A DNA stretch of 8,837 bases from Bacillota bacterium. GTDB taxonomy: Bacteria; Bacillota; Clostridia; Lachnospirales; Bianqueaceae. The position numbers and the translations under genes were made by a program. Positions 1 through 5,562 of the stretch are shown piece by piece (the first letter of the stretch is position 1; every line of letters starts with the position of its first letter). The notes beneath the pieces are model-generated. The model was not told the origin of the DNA. It saw only the letters and a list, made by a program, of their open reading frames with translations, and made no database searches. Location of the stretch: positions 1 through 8,837 of the forward strand of contig JAFUJY010000111.1 in the NCBI GenBank assembly GCA_017467985.1. Reading direction: 5' to 3'.

Positions 1-248
1 GCATGGACATCGGCATACATTTTGTCCACATGTGTGTCGCACCAAACGTCGTGGCACACATGGGGAGGGATTAAATATACAAAGCCAGGCTGGAGGTCTA
101 TAATATTGTCACCCAGTCGGATATGACCGTCCCCGCCTAAAACAAAATAAAGGGTATTGTAGGGGTACATTACGGCGGGATAATTCCAGCGGCGATCACG
201 GTGATATTCTAGTGCCCGAACGATGCGGAGCGTTAAATCTTGAGTCAT
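1..248 (-). CDS. AraC-family regulator, N-terminal sensor part (3' end outside window)
   Basis: Only the first 82 codons are visible; the gene continues past the left edge. The start at 248 follows an AAAGGA ribosome binding site (258-263). The visible protein reads as a small cupin sensor domain: the stretch YNTLYFVLGGDGHIRLGD (about residues 30-47) followed by DLQPGFVYLIPPHVCHD (51-67) is the usual beta-barrel pattern of AraC ligand-binding domains, ending in the 'liPP...H' turn. The DNA-binding half is not in the window, so the AraC assignment rests on the cupin and on the divergent position next to a glycosidase. It probably senses a sugar and controls the fucosidase gene at 340, as AraC regulators in Clostridia often do for their divergent neighbour. 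Another cupin-containing regulator or a plain cupin protein is the alternative. Confidence 0.7.
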   Translation of the reverse strand, partial: MTQDLTLRIVRALEYHRDRRWNYPAVMYPYNTLYFVLGGDGHIRLGDNIIDLQPGFVYLIPPHVCHDVWCDTHVDKMYADVH

Positions 249-261
249 AAAATCACATCCT

Positions 262-290
262 TTGGTGACATTATAGCATGGATATATAAG
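262..290 (+). promoter_or_regulatory. Possible promoter for the GH29 gene
   Basis: TTGGTG (262-267) and TATAAG (285-290) are 17 bases apart on the plus strand and would face the minus-strand promoter. The -35 is poor. A second AT-rich candidate -10, TATTAT at about 302-307, is also present, so the true start is uncertain. The 91-base gap 249-339 must hold both divergent promoters and any operator. Confidence 0.25.
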
Positions 291-299
291 GGAAAACAA
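270..299 (-). promoter_or_regulatory. Promoter for the left-edge regulator
   Basis: On the minus strand there is a perfect TATAAT -10 box (270-275) with an upstream TG (extended -10, TGCTATAAT, 270-278). A weak TTGTTT -35 (294-299) lies 18 bases upstream. Transcription would start near 263, giving a very short leader that barely covers the AAAGGA site. Confidence 0.45.
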
Positions 300-339
300 G
301 ATATTATATGAATATAAATCTATCCCGGGAGGTACATAT

Positions 340-1302
340 ATGACGAGTAAAGAATGGTTCAAGCAGGCGAAATTCGGTATGATGATTCATTGGGGTTTGT
401 ATTGTTTACCCGCTGGTGAGTGGAAGGGCAAACGGATGGAGGATATTGGTGAATGGTGTCAGCAGTATTTTCGGATTCCCAATGAAGAATATCACAAGTT
501 GGCAGGGATCTTTAATCCCATATTGTTTGATGCAGAAGAGTGGGTGAAGCTGGCGAAGGATGCAGGCATGGAGTACATTGTGTTTACCGCTAAGCATCAT
601 GAGGGATTTGCCATGTATCATTCCAAGGTGTCCAAGTTTAATATCGTGGATGCGACACCGTTTGGTCGCGATGTACTGGCAGAACTGGCAGAGGCTTGTC
701 GCAAGCATGACATGAAGCTGGGGTTATATTATTCCCAGGAACTGGACTGGAGCGAGCCGAATGGCGGTGGTTATCGTAAGGGAAAGACTTGGTGCGGCGG
801 AAAGGCCTACTGGACCAACAACTGGGATTTCCCAGATGATGAACATAAGAATTTTGCCCAGTGTTTTGAAGATAAAATTAAGCCCCAGGTGACGGAGCTG
901 TTGACGGAGTATGGGGATTTGGGTCTGATTTGGTTTGATACTCCCAATGTAATTACTCCTGAGCAATCGGATGAATTGTATGCGCTGGTAAAGAAGTATC
1001 AGCCCAATTGTCTGGTAAATTCCCGAATTGGTAATGGTAGGGGTGATTATCGTTCTGCAGGTGACAATGAGATCCCTGATGACGACAAGGGAGCCATGCT
1101 TTTTGAAACGCCGGCGACATTGAACGACACATGGGGCTATAAAGCCTTTGATAATAATTGGAAGGATGCCAAAACTGTGCTGAAAATTAAAAAGCATTTG
1201 AATGAGCGTGGCATTAATTATTTGTTGAATGTAGGTCCGGATTATCTTGGAAGAATCCCCGGTCCGGCCATTGATGTTCTGCGAGAAGCAGGAAAGGAAT
1301 AA
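340..1302 (+). CDS. Alpha-L-fucosidase, GH29 family, compact form
   Basis: The 320-residue protein matches the catalytic barrel of glycoside hydrolase family 29, which removes alpha-linked L-fucose with retention. Visible signatures are KFGMMIHWGLY (11-21), FTAKHHEGFAMY (82-93, with the His pair of the fucose pocket), LGLYYSQELDW (127-137), and LIWFDTP with D200 in the place of the catalytic nucleophile. Further on are SRIGNGRGDY (228-237), FETPATLNDTWGY (255-267) with E256 a candidate acid/base, and GINYLLNVGPDYLGRIP (291-307), the usual end of the catalytic domain. The start follows GGGAGG (327-332) by seven bases. There is no signal peptide, so it should act in the cytoplasm on imported oligosaccharides. 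Many GH29 enzymes are over 430 residues with a C-terminal beta-sandwich; that domain is absent here. The divergent regulator is its likely controller. The family is secure; the exact linkage is not. Confidence 0.9.
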   Translation: MTSKEWFKQAKFGMMIHWGLYCLPAGEWKGKRMEDIGEWCQQYFRIPNEEYHKLAGIFNPILFDAEEWVKLAKDAGMEYIVFTAKHHEGFAMYHSKVSKFNIVDATPFGRDVLAELAEACRKHDMKLGLYYSQELDWSEPNGGGYRKGKTWCGGKAYWTNNWDFPDDEHKNFAQCFEDKIKPQVTELLTEYGDLGLIWFDTPNVITPEQSDELYALVKKYQPNCLVNSRIGNGRGDYRSAGDNEIPDDDKGAMLFETPATLNDTWGYKAFDNNWKDAKTVLKIKKHLNERGINYLLNVGPDYLGRIPGPAIDVLREAGKE

Positions 1303-1312
1303 ACGGATAAAA

Positions 1313-1380
1313 AACCGTAGGACAGAATGCAATATTATGGACCCAAACAGCCCCCAATTATTGCATTCTGTCCTACGGTT
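1313..1380. terminator. Perfect 22-bp inverted repeat, probable bidirectional terminator
   Basis: Arms 1313-1334 and 1359-1380 are perfect inverted copies of 22 bases, enclosing a 24-base loop. The repeat sits exactly between the converging fucosidase (stop at 1302) and URO-D operon (stop at 1386). On the plus strand the stem is followed by AATTTTTATT; on the minus strand by TTTTTTATCC. Both give short U-tracts, so it can end transcription from either side. The stem is much longer than usual for an intrinsic terminator and only about half GC, so a mobile or multi-copy palindrome doing terminator duty is a second possibility. Confidence 0.7.
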
Positions 1381-1385
1381 AATTT

Positions 1386-2492
1386 TTATTGCAGTTTCGC
1401 ATTATATTCGTCTACGATCTTGCCGACCAGCCGAACACGCTCAATATCGCCGGTGGAAGAGATCTCATCGGAGATACCCAGTATCAGGTTGGGAGCAAAT
1501 AGGTCCAGACATTCGTGAACACAGGCAATCAGCGTTTCTTCGGAAAACTCTTTATCAAAGTAAATAGCTGGGATTCCGTCGATGAAGACCATGTCGCCTA
1601 TATATTTTTTAACTTCTGCCAGTTCCACATCTCCTTGGGGCTTGGGAGTAATAGCTTCAAGGCCATCCAAACCGGTCTGCTGATAGAACTCCATCAGGCC
1701 GCGGTTGTCACCGTCGAAGTGGGCATAAACGAACTTGCCTCCTTTGTGCAGACGTTCGCAGCGCATCTGGTATTCCGGCAGAACGTATTTCTTGAAAAGC
1801 TCGGGTGACAGAGTTCCGGAATGGACATTGTCGCCAAAGTTAATGATATTAATGGGAGATTCATTGATAACATCGATCAGTCGGAAATGACATTCCCGCA
1901 GGGCGGTAAAGTATTCTTCCACGGTCTCGGGATAGTCATATAAGGCATATACACCTTCTTCAACGCCCATTAGATTCAGATACAAGCGTTGAACAGATAC
2001 GCGTGGGATGTAAACGCAGGGAGCGCCGATGTCGCCCCACTTTTCATGGACGCGATCAAAAGTCTCCTGAGAATAGGTCCAGTTGGTATGCTGCTCCACA
2101 TAGGTCATGATTTTCAAATCATCCTCATTACACACCAGCCATTTTTGCTTATAGGTGGCATAGGTACTGGGGACGGACTTGTCTTCTTCAGTTAATGTCC
2201 CCACAGGAGTCTTAATGATGTGGCGGGTGATAGCGCCATCTTTTTCCCAGGACTCCTGGATTGTGTCGTCATATACCGCTTGGAAACAGGGATTGTATTC
2301 ATAGATTCGATTAGAACAGCCTAGCTCTTTATAAATATCCACATTGGTCATACCCTTGTAAATGCCGGGCAGTTCCCCTTTTTCAAAAAGCTTATCGGCG
2401 ATCCAGCATTGAATGCGGGGCTGCCAGAGGACCTTGCCGCCGGCCCGCTTAAAACAAATGTCTTCGTGTAATTTTGCAAAATTCGTTGCCAT
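1386..2492 (-). CDS. URO-D superfamily protein A (methyltransferase-like, not HemE)
   Basis: This 368-residue protein is the last gene of a three-gene operon. I start it at 2492 because GAGGAGG (2501-2507) lies eight bases upstream; a longer frame from 2534 would overlap the upstream gene and lacks such a site. The C-terminal half has the URO-D barrel pattern: INFGDNVHSGTLSPELFKKY (216-235), FVYAHFDGDNRGLMEF (254-269), LDGLEAITPKPQGDVEL (275-291) and LILGISDEISSTGDIERV (336-353). In MtaA/MtbA methyltransferases the zinc ligands are His-x-Cys and a later Cys. Here the first motif is H258-F-D260-G and the later position falls in the SDEI segment, without Cys. The haem-enzyme N-terminal arginine signature is missing. 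It may move a methyl or other one-carbon group, or decarboxylate a small acid; the substrate is unknown. It is about 30-40 residues longer than its two neighbours, mainly in the N-terminal half. Confidence 0.82.
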   Translation of the reverse strand: MATNFAKLHEDICFKRAGGKVLWQPRIQCWIADKLFEKGELPGIYKGMTNVDIYKELGCSNRIYEYNPCFQAVYDDTIQESWEKDGAITRHIIKTPVGTLTEEDKSVPSTYATYKQKWLVCNEDDLKIMTYVEQHTNWTYSQETFDRVHEKWGDIGAPCVYIPRVSVQRLYLNLMGVEEGVYALYDYPETVEEYFTALRECHFRLIDVINESPINIINFGDNVHSGTLSPELFKKYVLPEYQMRCERLHKGGKFVYAHFDGDNRGLMEFYQQTGLDGLEAITPKPQGDVELAEVKKYIGDMVFIDGIPAIYFDKEFSEETLIACVHECLDLFAPNLILGISDEISSTGDIERVRLVGKIVDEYNAKLQ

Positions 2493-2500
2493 ATGAATTA

Positions 2501-2507
2501 CCTCCTC
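2501..2507 (-). promoter_or_regulatory. Ribosome binding site fixing the start of URO-D protein A
   Basis: GAGGAGG on the minus strand, eight bases before the ATG at 2492 and inside the 20-base gap after the upstream stop codon (2513-2515). It decides for the shorter protein. Confidence 0.85.
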
Positions 2508-2512
2508 AAGAA

Positions 2513-3535
2513 TTAGGGACGGACCTTGTTCCATTCATCGAAGATGGCACGTACATTTTCCGGCTTGGCGCCAATACCAAATTCACACTGGGCGATGCAG
2601 CCGCCGTCGGCCCACAAGTCATTATAAACACCACGTACGGCGGCGCGAATCTCATCGGTGGTGGCATAGGGCAGAAGCCATTGACGGTCAATCTCGCCCC
2701 AGAAGGTAATTTTGCCCTTGTACTGCTTCAGTTGCTCCCGGTCCATGCAGAAAATCTGAGTATTAAACACATCCAGTCCCGCATCAATTAAATGGGGGAT
2801 GATACGCAGGGTGTTGCCATCGGAATGCATGAATACCTTTTTACCATACTTGTGAGCAATGGAGATATAATCTTTATATAGTGGAAGAAAAATTTCACAC
2901 CAGGTCTTGGGATTGATGAGCAGATCCTTTTCGCTGCCCCAGTCGTCCATCATCCAGATACCATCGATGTTGGTCCGACACCATTTTTCCACTGAACGAC
3001 AATAAAAATCGTGCATGCGCTCCAGAAATGCCAGCATGCCATCGCAGCTCAAGGCCAGATCCACATACAGGTTCTCGGTGCCACGGATAAACTGCAGCTG
3101 TTCAAAGGGGCGGGGCAGGCAATCGGCTAGCAGGAAACGATCATCCTTGGCGCACTCGGCGTTAACCTGATCAATATCAAAGGAAAGCTGTTCTTCCGGG
3201 ATATGAATGCGGCTGGTATCCTCCCAGTCTTCATCCTCCGGATCCACAATAGGCTCTTTTACTTCACCGATGATGCCCGCCTGAATGTTGGTGAAGCGGC
3301 AACCCCAGGGGTCAACGTACAGACCAGGAGTGTAAGGGTCACCCACCACAACCGGGGATTTTTCATGGTAAATTACATGGGGCTTGGCGATGTCGTTGGG
3401 AAAACTGTGCTGGATCTCTGCCAGTTCATCGGGGAAATTATTATCTGCCCAGGGCAGAGTCCACAATTCCCGGGGCACACGGTTGGAAGTGTTGCGGAAC
3501 TCAATGGTTTGTTTTACTAATTCGCGAGGCGTCAT
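2513..3535 (-). CDS. URO-D superfamily protein B (methyltransferase-like, not HemE)
   Basis: The middle gene of the operon encodes 340 residues. It begins with MTPRELVKQTIEF, a typical opening of URO-D-fold methyltransferase-like proteins. Other visible blocks are GLYVDPWGCRFTNIQAGIIG (71-90), DGIWMMDDWGSEKDLLINP (191-209, the DD-x-G active-site strand), KKVFMHSDGNTLRIIPHLID (232-251), ITFWGEIDRQWLLP (276-289) and CIAQCEFGIGAKPENVRAIF (313-332). The metal motif reads H237-S-D239-G rather than His-x-Cys-Gly, and the closing loop is C317-E-F-G, so a Cys or Glu could still complete a metal site. The RxPxWxMRQAGR haem-enzyme signature is absent. Its GGGAGG ribosome site (3547-3552) sits 11 bases from the start, inside the last codons of the upstream gene region, with a 4-base intergenic gap, so it is surely co-transcribed. 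The precise reaction cannot be read from the sequence. Confidence 0.85.
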   Translation of the reverse strand: MTPRELVKQTIEFRNTSNRVPRELWTLPWADNNFPDELAEIQHSFPNDIAKPHVIYHEKSPVVVGDPYTPGLYVDPWGCRFTNIQAGIIGEVKEPIVDPEDEDWEDTSRIHIPEEQLSFDIDQVNAECAKDDRFLLADCLPRPFEQLQFIRGTENLYVDLALSCDGMLAFLERMHDFYCRSVEKWCRTNIDGIWMMDDWGSEKDLLINPKTWCEIFLPLYKDYISIAHKYGKKVFMHSDGNTLRIIPHLIDAGLDVFNTQIFCMDREQLKQYKGKITFWGEIDRQWLLPYATTDEIRAAVRGVYNDLWADGGCIAQCEFGIGAKPENVRAIFDEWNKVRP

Positions 3536-3539
3536 AATT

Positions 3540-4523
3540 TTAGTGACCTCCCTTATAATGTCTGTATTTTTCTATTGCATCCAGAATGGCAGCACAGTTG
3601 TCCAGAGGAATGTCGTAATTGAGTTCGATATTCAAGGTCAGACCGCCCTGGGGCAGATATAGAGATTCCACACATTCGCCCACATGGTCAAAAATCTGGG
3701 AACGGGTGGCGAAGGGGAACAGCTGGCGATCCAGGTCCAGGTTGATGCAGATGGTGTTTTCCTGGCGGCAAACACGCACCAGATTGTCCAGACCGTTGGC
3801 ACGGTACTGAGGATTGATCATGTCCACGCCGCATTCCACCAGGTCAGGCATAATTTCATAAATACAGCCGTCGGTGTGCATGTAAAGGGGCAGGTCGGGA
3901 CGGAGCTCCTTTGCATATTTGTACATTTTCTGGTAACAGGGCTTCAGGTACTTGCGCCAGCGTTCAGCGCCGATGGCCAAACCGGTCTGCATGCCCAAGT
4001 CATCATAGAAGCAGATCAGTTTGTCCCAGTGGGGGGCAGCCACAGGAATCTGGTACATATTGTACTCCAGAACCTTCTGAATCAGCACGTCGATTTCCTC
4101 GCCTTCCTCTGCAAACATCATCATGGCATTTTCAAATCCGCACAGGTCCAGAAGACGCAGGTACATAAATCCGTGGGGCAGGCGGCCGTCTCGGTTGGTG
4201 GGAATCTGCAGAGTATAAACATCTTCGGGGTCCTTCAGCGGGTGTCCGGTAACATAGGCCTCCATACCTTCATATATGTTGGACCATACACAGCCCCATT
4301 CGTCGATGTGTGTGCCTTTTTTGTGGGTACCCTGGGCGATATTGGTGGGATCGCTATAGTCCACAAAGGCCTCCTTGGGGAAAAATTGGGGATATTCTTT
4401 TAATAACCGCTCCAGTTCCTTGCCGTGATGGATCCATAGAGCAGAGAGAATACTAATTTTGGTGGGAACAGCAGAGGGGCTTTCCCAACGAATCGCTTTC
4501 ATAAAATCAGCATCTTTAAACAT
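3540..4523 (-). CDS. URO-D superfamily protein C (methyltransferase-like, not HemE), first operon gene
   Basis: The 327-residue product is the promoter-proximal member of the operon. The start at 4523 is preferred over 4559 because AAAGGAG (4532-4538) is eight bases upstream of it, and the longer frame would begin inside the promoter. Visible blocks are THIDEWGCVWSNIYEGMEAY (71-90, a short DEWG-C segment shared in style with protein B's DPWGC), LICFYDDLGMQTGLAI (169-184), LPLYMHTDGCIYEIMPDLVE (211-230) and GLTLNIELNYDIPLDN (294-309). The metal motif is H216-T-D218-G, and the usual late Cys is replaced within ELNYDIP, so this copy departs furthest from the zinc-thiol site of MtaA/MtbA. N-terminal haem-enzyme residues are missing. 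The protein is clearly a paralogue of A and B but strongly diverged, which argues for distinct roles rather than recent duplication. Confidence 0.83.
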   Translation of the reverse strand: MFKDADFMKAIRWESPSAVPTKISILSALWIHHGKELERLLKEYPQFFPKEAFVDYSDPTNIAQGTHKKGTHIDEWGCVWSNIYEGMEAYVTGHPLKDPEDVYTLQIPTNRDGRLPHGFMYLRLLDLCGFENAMMMFAEEGEEIDVLIQKVLEYNMYQIPVAAPHWDKLICFYDDLGMQTGLAIGAERWRKYLKPCYQKMYKYAKELRPDLPLYMHTDGCIYEIMPDLVECGVDMINPQYRANGLDNLVRVCRQENTICINLDLDRQLFPFATRSQIFDHVGECVESLYLPQGGLTLNIELNYDIPLDNCAAILDAIEKYRHYKGGH

Positions 4524-4531
4524 ATCGATTG

Positions 4532-4538
4532 CTCCTTT
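4532..4538 (-). promoter_or_regulatory. Ribosome binding site fixing the start of URO-D protein C
   Basis: AAAGGAG on the minus strand, eight bases before the ATG at 4523. It favours the shorter start over the in-frame ATG at 4559. Confidence 0.8.
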
Positions 4539-4544
4539 CCGTAC

Positions 4545-4573
4545 TTGTATTTCGAACAATTTTATTATATAAT
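4545..4573 (+). promoter_or_regulatory. Promoter of the second AraC regulator
   Basis: TTGTAT (4545-4550) and TATAAT (4568-4573) are spaced by exactly 17 bases on the plus strand. The -10 overlaps the minus-strand -10 by two bases within the palindrome ATTATATAAT (4564-4573), so the two promoters are back to back and probably compete for polymerase. Confidence 0.65.
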
Positions 4574-4592
4574 ATTAAAAAATGGCTTGCAT
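4564..4592 (-). promoter_or_regulatory. Probable promoter of the three-gene URO-D operon
   Basis: A perfect TATAAT lies on the minus strand at 4564-4569, with a poor -35 (ATGCAA, 4587-4592) at 17 bases. A start near 4557 would give a leader of about 34 bases. The weak -35 fits a promoter that needs an activator such as the adjacent AraC protein. Confidence 0.45.
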
Positions 4593-4610
4593 CCGTTTTT
4601 GTCGGATGTA
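4588..4610 (+). promoter_or_regulatory. Small inverted repeat in the regulator leader
   Basis: CATCCG (4590-4595) and CGGATG (4603-4608) form a short stem, extendable by one G-U and one T-A pair, around a T-rich loop. It lies just after the predicted transcription start of the AraC gene, so it could be an operator half-site pair or a leader hairpin. There is no U-run after it, so it is not a terminator. Confidence 0.35.
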
Positions 4611-4623
4611 CGAAATTATACAT

Positions 4624-4628
4624 GGAGG
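4624..4628 (+). promoter_or_regulatory. Ribosome binding site fixing the AraC start
   Basis: GGAGG seven bases before the ATG at 4636. An upstream in-frame ATG at 4582 lies almost at the predicted transcription start and has no such site. Confidence 0.85.
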
Positions 4629-4635
4629 GATTGAT

Positions 4636-5520
4636 ATGCACAGAACACCGGGGGAAGTATATACGTGGACTGAAAAACGGCGAGTGCTGACGGATGTGGA
4701 ATTGCAGATTCCGGGCATCCGGTTATTCGGGTGGTCCCACAATGCCAGTCCCCACCCGCTGGGAACTCATATCCATAAGGGCGCATTGGAGCTGGTCTAT
4801 GTGGTCAGCGGAAGCCAGCATTACATTGTAGAGAACGAGGGGGAATATGATGTGAAGGGTAACCAGGTGTTTTTGGCCCAGCCCAATGTGGCCCATGGCA
4901 CCGGAGGTGAACTTCATGACCGTTATGAAATATTCTGGGTGCAAATCGAAAAGGAACTGTGCCCCAACTTCCTGGGAATGAACTGGGAAAATGGAATGTA
5001 TTTGCAGTCCCGGCTGTTAATGCTGGAAAATCGTGTGTTGCGTCCCCAGCAAAATCTCCACCCCATGTTTGCCCGCAGTTTGGAACTGTTGGCCGAGGAT
5101 GATTTTTTCAGCCAGATGCACGGCAGTATTTTGCTGCAGGAATGCTTGTGTGAGCTGGTGCGCACGGAAAATCATCAGGAAAGTCTGTCTGAGGATATTG
5201 CTTCGGCGGTGGCGTACATAAAAGAAAATGTGCTGGAGAATATTTTGCTGGAGCAGCTGGCAGAGCAGAGTGGTTTGTCCCTGTCCGGCTTTAAGCAGAA
5301 GTTTCGCCGGGAGATGGGGGTACCGCCCCGGGAATTTATCAATGTGGCCAAGGTGGAAAAATCCCGACAACTGTTGTCCCAGGGATATTCGGTGACCCAG
5401 ACCGCGTTTATGCTGGGCTTTTCTTCCAGTAATTATTTTGCCACGATTTTTCGTAAGTTTACCGGGCAAACGCCCAGTGAATATATTCGAAAAAATATTG
5501 CATTTGATACTATAGGATGA
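4636..5520 (+). CDS. AraC-family transcriptional regulator
   Basis: The 294-residue protein has the standard two-part AraC layout. An N-terminal cupin (about 42-105) contains GTHIHKGALELVYVVSGSQH (43-62) and FLAQPNVAHGTGG (79-91). The C-terminal DNA-binding region has a first helix-turn-helix in LLEQLAEQSGLSLSGFKQKF (204-223). A second lies in SVTQTAFMLGFSSSNYFATI (252-271), ending in the family signature FRKFTGQTPSEYI (272-284). The start at 4636 is set by GGAGG (4624-4628). It probably responds to a sugar or sugar acid and controls the divergent URO-D operon, the following GH28 gene, or both, as well as itself. No terminator separates it from GH28, so some read-through is expected. Confidence 0.93.
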   Translation: MHRTPGEVYTWTEKRRVLTDVELQIPGIRLFGWSHNASPHPLGTHIHKGALELVYVVSGSQHYIVENEGEYDVKGNQVFLAQPNVAHGTGGELHDRYEIFWVQIEKELCPNFLGMNWENGMYLQSRLLMLENRVLRPQQNLHPMFARSLELLAEDDFFSQMHGSILLQECLCELVRTENHQESLSEDIASAVAYIKENVLENILLEQLAEQSGLSLSGFKQKFRREMGVPPREFINVAKVEKSRQLLSQGYSVTQTAFMLGFSSSNYFATIFRKFTGQTPSEYIRKNIAFDTIG

Positions 5521-5526
5521 TATACT
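5498..5526 (+). promoter_or_regulatory. Probable promoter of the GH28 gene
   Basis: TTGCAT (5498-5503) and TATACT (5521-5526) are separated by 17 bases; the -35 and spacer lie inside the last codons of the AraC gene. Transcription would start near 5533, about 30 bases before the GH28 start codon. This would let the enzyme be expressed separately from the regulator. Confidence 0.55.
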
Positions 5527-5562
5527 GAGCTTAACCCACAAAAATAGAAGGGAGCGGTATTT

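Noticed and set aside
724..1332. Minus-strand open frame (202 residues) inside the GH29 gene
   Set aside because: Antisense to a clear GH29 domain and starting inside the 22-bp inverted repeat, with no start signals.
2493..2534. Longer start (2534) for URO-D protein A
   Set aside because: It would overlap the upstream gene, and the strong GAGGAGG sits in front of the later ATG at 2492.
3684..4403. Long plus-strand open frame (239 residues) opposite URO-D protein C
   Set aside because: It lies fully antisense to a well-supported gene, lacks a suitable ribosome site, and resembles no family; it is a by-product of codon use on the other strand.
1386..4523. Classical HemE (haem biosynthesis) for the three URO-D-fold proteins
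   Set aside because: The N-terminal arginine-rich signature of true uroporphyrinogen decarboxylase is absent in all three, no other haem gene is nearby, and three copies together in a sugar locus do not fit haem synthesis.
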